22,430 bases of DNA from contig CAZHWO010000014.1 in assembly GCA_964536075.1 (NCBI GenBank), forward strand, positions 1 to 22,430, written 5' to 3'. Positions 7,389 to 15,065 of this stretch are shown piece by piece; within the stretch, counting starts at the first letter, position 1; each line of letters opens with the position of its first letter. This DNA is from JAAZHK01 sp964536075. Its GTDB lineage: Bacteria; Bacillota_I; Bacilli_A; RF39; UBA660. The position numbers were made by a program, and so were the translations under genes. The notes under the pieces were generated by a model. That model saw only the letters and a program-made list of their open reading frames with translations. It had not been told where the DNA came from and did no database searches.

Positions 7389-7421
7389 ATTATATCAAAA
7401 TAAAAGACTAAGTTAGTCTTT
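7389..7421 (-). terminator. gatB terminator leading into a TATAAT
   Basis: AAAGACTAA (7403-7411) and TTAGTCTTT (7413-7421) form a perfect inverted repeat around one base. On the minus strand it is followed by the T-rich tail TTTTATTTTG and at once by TATAAT (7389-7394). That box lies only about 16 bases before the alkD-like start, so use as a promoter is uncertain; termination of gatB is likely. Confidence 0.6.
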
Positions 7422-7424
7422 ATT

Positions 7425-8849
7425 TTATTTTTTTTCTATTTCCTCTAATAAAGCAGCTGAAGCTTTAGCTGGATTTGCTTGCCCTTTTGTTAATTTCATT
7501 ACTTGACCAACCAAGAAATCCAAAATATTTCTTTTGCCACTTTTATACTGAATAACTGCTTCGGGATATTGATCTAAAACCTGATGAACAACCTCTTTAA
7601 TAACCTTGTCATCACTAATTTGGACCATTCCTAAATCCTTAATAAGATCTTTAGGGTTTTTCTTTTGTTCTAAAACTAGCTGGAAAACTTCCTTAGCCTG
7701 TTTACTCGATATTGTCCCATCATTAGTTAAACTAATTAACTCAAGTAAAATTTCGGGCGTTAAATAAATATCTTTAATCGTTATTTCTAAATTATTAAGG
7801 TAACCTAAAATATTTGTCGTAATCCAATTGGCTACCGCTTTAGGATTACCTCCTAATTCAATACATCGATCAAAGAATAAGGCTACATCCTTGTCCTTAG
7901 CTAGAACACTAGCATCGTATCTCGATAACTCATAATTCTTCATATACCCATTTATTCGTTCATACGGTAATAAAGGAATAGCTTTTTTAATTTCTTCTAG
8001 TTCTGCCTTAGTTACCTTAATAGGTGGTAAGTTCGGTTCCACAAAATACTTGTAATCAACAGCATCAACCTTACTACGCATTGAATATGTCATCCCATCA
8101 GTTGTATCATATCGTCTCGTTTCCTGTAAGATTTTCTCTCCCCGATCAAGCATTTCGGTTTGTCTTATTATTTCATATTCAATAGCTTGTTTGACATTAT
8201 AGAAAGAATTAATATTTTTAATTTCCACTTTCGTGCCCAATTCTTGATCCGTTTCTTTCATTAGGGATATATTAACATCACATCTGATTTGACCACGATC
8301 ACTTCGTACCTCGGATGTATCACAATATAAAAACATATTACGAATTGTTTCTAAGAAAGTAATCGCTTCCTTGGCACTATATAAACATGGTTCCGTAACT
8401 GTTTCTAATAAAGGAATACCCGCACGATTATAATCAATAAGCGAATAATTACTATAATGATCTAAACTAGCGGTATCTTCCTCTAAATGTGTATCATGAA
8501 TTAAGACCTTTTTATCTTCGCCATCAACATTAATCATCACATAGCCATTTATACCAACTGGATTATGCATTTGGGTTATTTGGTAACCCTTTGGTAAATC
8601 AGGATAAAAATAATTCTTACGATCAAAAGTAATATATTCCGGCGTTTCACAATGAAAAGCGATAGCCATCATCAGCGCTTTACGAATAGCTTCTTTATTA
8701 ACCACCGGCAAAATACCGGGAAAACCCAAATCGATGGTAGCAGTATTACTATTAGGAATATCACTATAAGTATTTTTCGCCGAAGAAAAGTTTTTGGAAT
8801 TAGTTTTAAGTTCGCAATGAACCTCTAAACCAATAACAACTTTGTACAT
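7425..8849 (-). CDS. gatB: Aspartyl/glutamyl-tRNA amidotransferase subunit B
   Basis: GatB phosphorylates the carboxyl group of Glu or Asp carried on tRNA-Gln or tRNA-Asn and presents it for transamidation with ammonia from GatA. The 474-residue length is normal. The N-terminal VIGLEVHCEL block, the FDRKNYFYPDLPKGYQI block, and the DYNRAGIPLLETVTEP block are typical of the cradle domain. The C-terminal YqeY-like tail ends in FLVGQVMKLTKGQANP, which binds tRNA. The ATG at 8849 overlaps the gatA stop as TAATG, and AAAGGAGG precedes it. It is the last gene of gatC-gatA-gatB and is followed by a hairpin terminator. Confidence 0.97.
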   Translation of the reverse strand: MYKVVIGLEVHCELKTNSKNFSSAKNTYSDIPNSNTATIDLGFPGILPVVNKEAIRKALMMAIAFHCETPEYITFDRKNYFYPDLPKGYQITQMHNPVGINGYVMINVDGEDKKVLIHDTHLEEDTASLDHYSNYSLIDYNRAGIPLLETVTEPCLYSAKEAITFLETIRNMFLYCDTSEVRSDRGQIRCDVNISLMKETDQELGTKVEIKNINSFYNVKQAIEYEIIRQTEMLDRGEKILQETRRYDTTDGMTYSMRSKVDAVDYKYFVEPNLPPIKVTKAELEEIKKAIPLLPYERINGYMKNYELSRYDASVLAKDKDVALFFDRCIELGGNPKAVANWITTNILGYLNNLEITIKDIYLTPEILLELISLTNDGTISSKQAKEVFQLVLEQKKNPKDLIKDLGMVQISDDKVIKEVVHQVLDQYPEAVIQYKSGKRNILDFLVGQVMKLTKGQANPAKASAALLEEIEKK

Positions 8850-10171
8850 TATTTAACCTCCTTTGCATAAATACCTTTATAGCCAAGGATCTTTTCTATT
8901 TGATAAGCTAAATTTAAACATAAAGCATCTGTCTTAATATTAGTCGTAATATTGATGGCAACAGGCATCTTGTTAACAAAACCACTTGGAATCGTAATAC
9001 TTGGATAGCCCCCAAAATTACCAATCGCTAAATGATTNNNNNNNNNNNNNNNNNNNNNNNNNNNNNNNNNNNNNNNNNNNNNNNNNNNNNNNNNNNNNNN
9101 NNNNNNNNNNNNNNNNNNNNNNNNNNNNNNNNNNNNNGTTCTAGTATTAAACATAATTTCTTCGACATTATTGCCTTCAACCCTAGAACCAAATAAAACA
9201 CCATTCAAATTAGCATTATTGCTAGTGGCTTCAGCACAAGATATGGTCATATAAGTTGGATAAATAGCTTCTAGTAAAGCTTTAGGAAAATCAATAGCCA
9301 CAACTTCAATGCCTAACTTTTTAATTTTATCTATCGTTTCATGAAAATTAGCTAAAGTAGCTGCTAATTCTTGATCTTCTGTATCTTTATAAGCATTAAT
9401 ATCACATAAGTCTTTAAAATAACATAGTTTTTTACCCTTTACTTCTTTTTCCAGACTATCAAATAAATTTTCAAAGGTATCAGGTAAACTGGTCATATCC
9501 TTTTCATCATGACCTTTAATGATATCAGTCACAATCGCCGCATCCTCGACAGAGCGTGTAAAGCAACCCACATGATCTAAACTAGACGCAAACGCAAATA
9601 AACCATATCGTGAAATTAATCCATAGGTAGGTTTAAATCCGACTAAACCGCCAAAAGCGGCTGGTTTTCTAACGGAATCTCCGGTATCACTACCAATAGC
9701 AAAAGGTACAATACCTAAGGCTACCGCCGCTGCTGATCCAGCGGAAGAACCTCCTATTAAACGGTTTTTATCCCAAGGATTTCTAACAACTCCTGTATTA
9801 CCAGTGGTCCCTGTTCCTCCCATAGCTAGCTCATCTAAGGTTGTCTTACCAACTAAAATACCTCCTGCTTGTTTTAACTTTTCATAAACAGTGGCATCAA
9901 AAACCGGAACATAGTCTTTTAAAATATTGGAAGAAGCCGTTGTTGGTATTCCTTTAGTAGAAAAATTATCTTTTAAAGCATAAGGAAGACCATGAATTAA
10001 GGAAATACTAGGTAATTCTTCTTTGTTATCAAGAATGGTCATAAAACTATTAAAATCTTCTTGATAAAGCTTAGCTTTTTTATTAGCCTCGTCAAATAAA
10101 AGATCACTAGTCACTGCCCCATTATCAAGATCATGGTGAAGAGCTAAAATACTTTTTTCTAAGTAAGTCAT
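8849..10171 (-). CDS. gatA: Aspartyl/glutamyl-tRNA amidotransferase subunit A (interrupted by an assembly gap)
   Basis: GatA is the amidase-signature glutaminase of GatCAB. The Ser-cisSer-Lys triad is visible as K67 (YALKDN), S142 (GGSSAGS) and S166 (GSDTGDSVRKP), with the same spacing as the Staphylococcus enzyme. D165 replaces the more usual Gly in TGGS. A run of 100 N at 9038-9137 removes residues between NTR and NHLAIG. The 441-codon span is about 45 residues shorter than the usual 480-490, so the real missing piece is probably larger than 100 bases. The frame across the gap should not be trusted. Start and stop overlap gatC and gatB as TAATG, and GGTGG precedes the ATG. Confidence 0.95.
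   Translation of the reverse strand: MTYLEKSILALHHDLDNGAVTSDLLFDEANKKAKLYQEDFNSFMTILDNKEELPSISLIHGLPYALKDNFSTKGIPTTASSNILKDYVPVFDATVYEKLKQAGGILVGKTTLDELAMGGTGTTGNTGVVRNPWDKNRLIGGSSAGSAAAVALGIVPFAIGSDTGDSVRKPAAFGGLVGFKPTYGLISRYGLFAFASSLDHVGCFTRSVEDAAIVTDIIKGHDEKDMTSLPDTFENLFDSLEKEVKGKKLCYFKDLCDINAYKDTEDQELAATLANFHETIDKIKKLGIEVVAIDFPKALLEAIYPTYMTISCAEATSNNANLNGVLFGSRVEGNNVEEIMFNTRXXXXXXXXXXXXXXXXXXXXXXXXXXXXXXXXXXNHLAIGNFGGYPSITIPSGFVNKMPVAINITTNIKTDALCLNLAYQIEKILGYKGIYAKEVK
9038..9137. other. Assembly gap (100 N) inside gatA
   Basis: Exactly 100 unknown bases, the conventional placeholder for a scaffold gap of unknown size. The gap falls within the last third of gatA. Confidence 0.99.
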
Positions 10172-10461
10172 TATTCCACCACCTTTGGTACTTTTACCTG
10201 ATTATTTAAAGTCTTCTTAGCATTGCTTAATACTTCTTCAGTTAATAAAGCTAAACCAGCCATATCTTCCCTAGCCTGAACATCCTCATTTATAAAAGGA
10301 TACGCTACTACTGGTAATTCTGCAATACCTTCCATTTTACCAATTAAATCCATTTGCTTTAAAATAATATCAAATTCCTTTAATAAAGTATCATACTCTT
10401 CTTCATTCATACGGAATAATAATTTTTCGGCATAACTTTTTAATAATTCTTTTGTAATCAT
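10171..10461 (-). CDS. gatC: Aspartyl/glutamyl-tRNA amidotransferase subunit C
   Basis: GatC is the small subunit that wraps between GatA and GatB and stabilises the complex. The 96-residue protein has the typical N-terminal helical pair (the LRMNEEEY-like RMNEEEYDTLLKEFDIIL) and the downstream extended stretch with REDMAG, corresponding to the usual LREDxx. A TAGGAGG lies 4 bases before the ATG at 10461. It opens the gatCAB operon, and a promoter-like pair lies immediately upstream. Its stop codon overlaps the gatA start as TAATG. Confidence 0.93.
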   Translation of the reverse strand: MITKELLKSYAEKLLFRMNEEEYDTLLKEFDIILKQMDLIGKMEGIAELPVVAYPFINEDVQAREDMAGLALLTEEVLSNAKKTLNNQVKVPKVVE

Positions 10462-10489
10462 AAAGCCTCCTAATCATTTAAACATATAT

Positions 10490-10518
10490 AGTATAACATT
10501 TCTTTTATTCTTTTTAAA
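10490..10518 (-). promoter_or_regulatory. Probable promoter of gatCAB
   Basis: On the minus strand, TTTAAA (10513-10518) and TATACT (10490-10495) are separated by 17 bases, about 30 bases upstream of the gatC start. The -35 is weak. I see no clear terminator for the upstream radical SAM gene, so some readthrough into gatCAB is possible. Confidence 0.5.
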
Positions 10519-10524
10519 GAGTCC

Positions 10525-11301
10525 CTATTCCAGAAAATGGCATTTTTTACATAGTTCTTCACACTTTTCCCCTTTTTTAAAACCCTTAATCATTTTATTA
10601 ACCCGCTCACTTTTCATTATCTCATCAAGATCTTTTTCGAAAATATTGCCTAAATTAATAAGTCCCTGACTATCTAAACAGCAAGGAATTACTGTTCCAT
10701 CAACTAAAATACCTATATGATCAATTAAACCATAGCATTTACCTTTAGGATTATCATAATCATTTTGAAAATCCGGCCAGATAAATTCTTGATGATAACT
10801 AAAATAGACATTATGCATATCTTCTTTTAAATATTTGTCTTTAATTAATTGTTGCATTTGTTCATTTTCCGAATTATTTACCCACCATCTTAAATTAATA
10901 TAGGTTTTAGCCGGTAAATTATTAATAACTTCAAAGATATTGTGCAGATAATCATCTAACTTTAAGCCATACTGTGGATGATAACTATGTAATGATATAT
11001 TTATTTGACGAATATGTTGATTGTTAATAATCTTTTTCATTAAATAACCATTAGTTGTCAAATTAATATTAAAACCTTCTTGGGCAGCATAATTAATAAA
11101 ATCATTAATTAACGGATGGATTAATGGTTCACCTAAAATATGAAAATATAAATACTTCGTATATCCTTTAAGTTTCGATAGAATTATTTTAAATTCCTCA
11201 AAATTTAAATACTTTACCTCACGCTTTTTAGGAGCACAAAAAGAACAATTTAAATTACAGGCATTAGTTATTTCAATATATACTTTTTTAAAACGCATCA
11301 T
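10525..11301 (-). CDS. Radical SAM protein with SPASM-type C-terminus
   Basis: This 258-residue enzyme has the radical SAM cluster motif C15-x3-C19-x2-C22 (NACNLNCSFCAP) and a GEP motif (ILGEPLIHP) that helps bind S-adenosylmethionine. The C-terminal part has further cysteines (C189, C207, C208, C247, C251, C254) arranged as KCYG...GTVIPCC...CEELCKKC, the SPASM/twitch layout that holds auxiliary iron-sulfur clusters. Such proteins often modify ribosomal peptides or small substrates. No precursor peptide or partner gene is visible nearby, so the substrate is unknown. Start ATGs at 11301 and 11298 follow GAAGG; the in-frame TTG at 11310 is too close to that site. It is expressed from a promoter fused to the terminator of the upstream carboxypeptidase gene. 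Confidence 0.85.
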   Translation of the reverse strand: MMRFKKVYIEITNACNLNCSFCAPKKREVKYLNFEEFKIILSKLKGYTKYLYFHILGEPLIHPLINDFINYAAQEGFNINLTTNGYLMKKIINNQHIRQINISLHSYHPQYGLKLDDYLHNIFEVINNLPAKTYINLRWWVNNSENEQMQQLIKDKYLKEDMHNVYFSYHQEFIWPDFQNDYDNPKGKCYGLIDHIGILVDGTVIPCCLDSQGLINLGNIFEKDLDEIMKSERVNKMIKGFKKGEKCEELCKKCHFLE

Positions 11302-11323
11302 CTTTTTCAAACCTTCTATTACT

Positions 11324-11354
11324 ATTATAACAAAAAGAGACCTTATTGTCTCTT
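11324..11354 (-). promoter_or_regulatory. Fused terminator-promoter between the M14 gene and the radical SAM gene
   Basis: The minus-strand stem AAGAGAC/GTCTCTT (11348-11354 with 11335-11341) plus a T-run ends the carboxypeptidase transcript. The same DNA supplies GAGACA (11347-11352) as -35, and a TATAAT (11324-11329) follows after 17 bases for the next gene. A 19-base core is identical at 12625-12643. Confidence 0.65.
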
Positions 11355-11359
11355 ATTAA

Positions 11360-12607
11360 TTAGCGATGCTTAAAACCTGATGCATCTTGATCTTCTTGGT
11401 TAGGATTAATTAAATAGCCTTCTTCATATATAAACGGTTTGAAAAGAGCCATATAAGGAATAGTTTTACTTGTTGCTAACATGTTATCATTGATAGTTTT
11501 ATCATAATTCCCTTGTAAATCACCATAAGGACCAATTGGATTACCACCCATTTTGGATAATTCAATACAATATTGACCAGGATATTGCATACGCAGAAAT
11601 TCATCTGTTCCTTCTAAATCATTATCCTCTACCAGTTTATAATCCGTAAACTCCCGATATTTATCAGCTATAGTTCGATTAATAGCTGTAAATTGATGAC
11701 GATGTTCATCATCTAAGACTGTTTCATCAAATTGAAAGCTAGGACGATAATAAATTACGCCACCAGTACCATGATAAGAAACAAGTCCACAATATTTTTT
11801 CTCGTGATAAAGTTTATCAATTAATGCCATTAAAAATTTATTTTCATTAGCCATAACTAAATGGCCGGGTGTAAGACTAGGTACTCCAATTGGACTAGGA
11901 ACATTAGTAGGAATATTGTTATATCGTAAATAGCCATAAGTTCTTTCATTCTCAATATTCGCTTGTAATCCCGAATTAAAAGGTTGATTACGATTTAATT
12001 CAATGCCTAATCCATTAGCTCGCCACATAATCATACTTCCAGCTGGAATTTCTTTATTGGTTAAAATACGTTTAACAGCTTCATAAAGTAACGGATGTTT
12101 TGTTTGATCAATCGCTTGATAAGAAGCATCGGCAAACATTTTTTGATGCTCTTTTAAGCTGCGATCATTAGGATCTTCCCTATAATGAATATCATCTTGA
12201 CGATATTTTAAGTAATACTCTTTACATATTTTTTCCACGATATCTGCAGGCATATCTTGGGTAATCTTTGTTCGAATAGCCGAAGTTGAAATAATAAAAC
12301 CTTCTGGATTCTGAAGAGGAATAAAATGAAAAGTATATTCTTCAAACGGAAAATGTTGAAACTCATCTTCACCTTTAACCATTTTTTCCATTAATTTTAA
12401 CATAAAATCAACGGATATAATCTCCGATCCATGTGTACCACCCATTAAAATAATATGATTATTCCCTTTACCTAACGTAAAATAATCAACCGGGTAACCA
12501 AGTTCTGTTTTGGCCGGTTCTTCTTTAACCAACTTTCCTTTAGCCATTTGATATATGTCGGCTAATTTTTGTTGATATAAATCATAATCTAAAATATAAT
12601 TAGTCAT
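11360..12607 (-). CDS. M14-family zinc carboxypeptidase-like protein
   Basis: This is a 415-residue protein of the M14 (carboxypeptidase A/gamma-D-glutamyl peptidase) superfamily. The zinc ligands are visible as H59 and E62 (GGTHGSE) and H279 (SYHGTGG). N205-R206 (ELNRNQPFN) would bind the substrate carboxylate, and E349 (YCIELSKMGG) is the catalytic glutamate. No signal peptide or membrane segment is seen, which is unusual for a family often secreted, so a cytosolic peptide or cell-wall-peptide substrate is possible. ATG 12607 follows GAGATGA; the ATG at 12616 is less well placed. It is transcribed alone between two hairpins. The exact substrate cannot be read from the sequence. Confidence 0.85.
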   Translation of the reverse strand: MTNYILDYDLYQQKLADIYQMAKGKLVKEEPAKTELGYPVDYFTLGKGNNHIILMGGTHGSEIISVDFMLKLMEKMVKGEDEFQHFPFEEYTFHFIPLQNPEGFIISTSAIRTKITQDMPADIVEKICKEYYLKYRQDDIHYREDPNDRSLKEHQKMFADASYQAIDQTKHPLLYEAVKRILTNKEIPAGSMIMWRANGLGIELNRNQPFNSGLQANIENERTYGYLRYNNIPTNVPSPIGVPSLTPGHLVMANENKFLMALIDKLYHEKKYCGLVSYHGTGGVIYYRPSFQFDETVLDDEHRHQFTAINRTIADKYREFTDYKLVEDNDLEGTDEFLRMQYPGQYCIELSKMGGNPIGPYGDLQGNYDKTINDNMLATSKTIPYMALFKPFIYEEGYLINPNQEDQDASGFKHR

Positions 12608-12625
12608 AAAAATCATCTCAGCCTT

Positions 12626-12657
12626 ATTATAACAAAAAGAGACAAAAATGTCTCTTT
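12626..12657 (-). promoter_or_regulatory. Fused terminator-promoter between spoIVB and the M14 gene
   Basis: On the minus strand, AAAGAGACA (12649-12657) pairs with TGTCTCTTT (12636-12644) around a TTTT loop, followed by TT, and it overlaps the spoIVB stop. GAGACA (12649-12654) and TATAAT (12626-12631) are 17 bases apart, forming a promoter for the carboxypeptidase gene. Confidence 0.65.
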
Positions 12658-13636
12658 AATTTTCTCCTTCTCTTAGCATGGTTGTAATAAAGATACCATA
12701 TCCTTTATGAGCATCATTAACAATAACGTGCGTTACTGCTCCAATTAGTTTATTATTTTGAATTATTGGTGAGCCACTCATTCCTTGAATAACGCCACCC
12801 GTTTGTTTAATTAAGTCTTTATCTATTATTTCAAATAAGATGTTTTTAATTTCATTGTCATGATCAACCTTTAAAATATTAATTTCAAAAGTCTCAATTT
12901 TATTACCCGCAATAACGGTTCGGATTTGGGCTTTTCCTAAAGTAATTTCTTTACTATCAGCAATTTCAATTAATTCATCACTTAAACTATCGGTATAAGT
13001 TCCAAATATTCCTTTGTTGGTATTTTCGGTAATTGAACCAAGTACTTGATCATTATGTAAAGTGGCACTTTTCTCACCAGGTGTCCCATTGCTGCCACGC
13101 TCGATACCGGTTATTTCAGATTTGAATATTTTCCCATTTAAAATATCTAAGCGTTTACCACTACTCTTTTCAATAATTTCATGACCTAAAGCTCCAAATA
13201 TTTTCGTATCCGGATCGATATACGTTAAAGTACCAATTCCACTAATTTGATCTTTGACATAAATACCTGTTTTATAAACATTATTTTCATCTTTGATTAG
13301 TTTTAAAGAAATGTTTAAAGTTTTATTATTTCTTATAATACCAATATCAATACCTATTTCTTTATTACTATCATTTAGATTAGTTACTAATTCTTCAATA
13401 CTTGATATGGTACTATCATTAATTGAGGTTATGACATCACCTATTTCTAGACCCGCGTCACTACCGATATAGTTGCCATTAACCTTATAGAAACCTACGA
13501 CCATTACGCCTTTTGAATTAACTTGAATACCTATGTTATTACCGCCTAGAATTACTTTATTAGAATAAGCCCCAACGGATAATGGTATAAAAAGGAATAA
13601 AAGAAGGAAAATTAGTAGTTTATTTTTAAAATTCAT
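12656..13636 (-). CDS. spoIVB: SpoIVB-type serine peptidase (S55)
   Basis: SpoIVB is secreted from the forespore and cleaves SpoIVFA, which activates pro-sigma-K processing in the mother cell. The 326-residue protein has an N-terminal signal/membrane anchor (residues 5-23), a PDZ domain (about 30-115, with SDAGLEIGDVITSIN), and the S55 domain. H152 (GALGHEI), D274 and S289 (GMSGSPIIQ) match the catalytic residues of the Bacillus enzyme in order and spacing. The stretch IGAVTHVIVND with GYGIFI is also typical. It is shorter than the Bacillus protein (about 425), mostly at the N-terminal side. ATG 13636 is preferred, with AAAAGGAG 9 bases upstream. The neighbours recN and spo0A seen in Bacillus are absent here. 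Confidence 0.9.
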   Translation of the reverse strand: MNFKNKLLIFLLLFLFIPLSVGAYSNKVILGGNNIGIQVNSKGVMVVGFYKVNGNYIGSDAGLEIGDVITSINDSTISSIEELVTNLNDSNKEIGIDIGIIRNNKTLNISLKLIKDENNVYKTGIYVKDQISGIGTLTYIDPDTKIFGALGHEIIEKSSGKRLDILNGKIFKSEITGIERGSNGTPGEKSATLHNDQVLGSITENTNKGIFGTYTDSLSDELIEIADSKEITLGKAQIRTVIAGNKIETFEINILKVDHDNEIKNILFEIIDKDLIKQTGGVIQGMSGSPIIQNNKLIGAVTHVIVNDAHKGYGIFITTMLREGEN

Positions 13637-13730
13637 GGTCATCAACTCCTTTTAAAAATAGGAACTACATTATTATTATTATTAATTTTAGAATTTATAT
13701 AGGAAGAAATATATGGAAAATAAATGAAAA

Positions 13731-13741
13731 TGTGGTATAAT
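13731..13741 (+). promoter_or_regulatory. Extended -10 promoter of the VanY-type gene
   Basis: TGGTATAAT gives a TGn extended -10 with a perfect TATAAT (13736-13741). The -35 region is poor, as is usual with extended -10 promoters. An AGGAGG ribosome binding site and the ATG at 13765 follow. Confidence 0.55.
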
Positions 13742-13764
13742 AAGCCTATAGACTAGGAGGATAT

Positions 13765-14892
13765 ATGAAAGTTAAAAAAAGGAAAATGACCAAAAAATTT
13801 AAATCATTAATAGCATTTGTGATAATTATCGCTTTAGTTATTATTATTCCCTTAAGTATTAATAAATATTATACGATTAAGTTAAGGAACTTAAACTATG
13901 ACAAAGTAGCAGCGCATAATATTGTTAAAAAAAATAAAGAAAAAGATGTTTTAAAAACTGGTTATAATGCTACATTAAATGCTGTTTTTGCTAGTAATGA
14001 TTTTAATATAAAATATTATGATAATTATAAAAAAATTAGTTATAACAATTTAAAGGATTTCACTAAATACCTTAATAAATTAATTGAACAAGGTTACACT
14101 AATAATGAAGTTTCTTTAATAATTAACAGTGCTGATAATAAATCTCTTAAAAGTTTTGTTACTTTAGAAAAACAGGATAAAGTTAGTGATTTACTGGATT
14201 TTGATTACGCTAAATTAGCTAATTATAGTCGTTATGTCGACTATCAAAAAGTTAACCGAACGACCGAAGAAAATACCGTCACCTATGTTAATATTGGCTT
14301 AGATAAACCTTTTTATACCGATTATCTTACAATTAAAAAGTTTTCTTTGAATATGCTGACCAACAAATATCGCGGTTTAGATCAAAACTATGTGCCGGAT
14401 GATTTGGTCAAACTAAATACGGAATATACATTAGATAATGAAGATGAATATCTAAATAGTCAAGTGGCCGAAGTTTTTTATCAAATGGCCGCGGATATGG
14501 CCAAAGAAAATTTATCGATTGTTGCCAATTCCGCTTATCGCTCATATAAAAATCAACAAGAAACTTATGATTTATATTTAAAAACTTATGGCGAAAATTA
14601 CGTTAAAAATTATGTCGGTAATCCTGGTTTTTCGGAACATCAAACCGGTTTAGCCCTTGATATAGCTAGTAAAAATGGTGATGTCTTCGCTAATACTAAA
14701 GAATCCAAATGGTTAAAAGAAAATGCCTATAAATATGGTTTTATTCTAAGATATCCTCAAGATAAAGAAGATATTACTGGTTATAAATATGAACCTTGGC
14801 ATTACCGTTACGTTGGTACAGAAATTGCTAAAGACATACATAATAATGATTTAACCTATGATGAATATTATATAAGATTTTTAGATAAATAA
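13765..14892 (+). CDS. VanY-type D-alanyl-D-alanine carboxypeptidase (M15B)
   Basis: This is a zinc peptidase that trims the terminal D-Ala from peptidoglycan stem peptides outside the cell. The 375-residue protein has a basic N-terminus and one membrane anchor (about residues 13-32), then a family-specific region (about 45-220) and the M15B domain (about 225-365). SAYRSYKNQ starts the catalytic core; H292 and D299 (GFSEHQTGLALDI) and H346 (EPWHYRYVG) bind zinc, and E343 is the catalytic base. An AGGAGG lies just before ATG 13765. It is a single plus-strand gene facing a MITE-like element with a strong hairpin. Link to vancomycin resistance is not implied; VanY-like enzymes in these bacteria usually serve cell-wall turnover. 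Confidence 0.92.
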   Translation: MKVKKRKMTKKFKSLIAFVIIIALVIIIPLSINKYYTIKLRNLNYDKVAAHNIVKKNKEKDVLKTGYNATLNAVFASNDFNIKYYDNYKKISYNNLKDFTKYLNKLIEQGYTNNEVSLIINSADNKSLKSFVTLEKQDKVSDLLDFDYAKLANYSRYVDYQKVNRTTEENTVTYVNIGLDKPFYTDYLTIKKFSLNMLTNKYRGLDQNYVPDDLVKLNTEYTLDNEDEYLNSQVAEVFYQMAADMAKENLSIVANSAYRSYKNQQETYDLYLKTYGENYVKNYVGNPGFSEHQTGLALDIASKNGDVFANTKESKWLKENAYKYGFILRYPQDKEDITGYKYEPWHYRYVGTEIAKDIHNNDLTYDEYYIRFLDK

Positions 14893-14905
14893 AAAAAAAC
14901 TTGGT

Positions 14906-15045
14906 TGAACTATTCAAGAAAAAGTAGACCGATTTAAAAAAGCAAGAACCCTAATTGAGTTTTATACTCGATTAGGGTTCTTTAATTATTTATTTTATTA
15001 AGCCCATCACTTTTTATTTGTGTCCACTTTTATATTATCAGTTCA
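14906..15045. mobile_element. MITE-like element or IS3-type remnant (140 bp)
   Basis: TGAACT at 14906 and AGTTCA at 15045 begin imperfect inverted repeats that share AAAAGTRGAC at the same distance from the end; 17 of the outer 24 bases match. Such ends (TGAACT...AGTGGACA) resemble those of IS3-family elements of the IS150 group in Firmicutes. No transposase remains inside. The centre is a 17-bp hairpin (14944-14982). I see no clear target duplication. It may be a non-autonomous element or the deleted ends of a former insertion. Confidence 0.45.
14944..14982 (+). terminator. Strong hairpin downstream of the VanY-type gene
   Basis: A 17-bp stem (AAGAACCCTAATTGAGT with its complement, one G-T pair) closes a 5-base TTTAT loop and is followed by a T-rich stretch. 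It could terminate both the VanY-type gene and transcription from the opposite strand. It lies inside the MITE-like element. Confidence 0.7.
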
Positions 15046-15065
15046 GATATAATTCTTTTACCTGC

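Noticed and set aside
13765..14892. Vancomycin resistance function of the VanY-type gene
   Set aside because: No vanS, vanR, vanH or vanA-type genes are nearby; a general cell-wall role is more likely.
14893..15065. CRISPR-like or small RNA interpretation of the strong hairpin
   Set aside because: There is one hairpin only, no repeated units, and it is well explained as a terminator within a MITE-like element.
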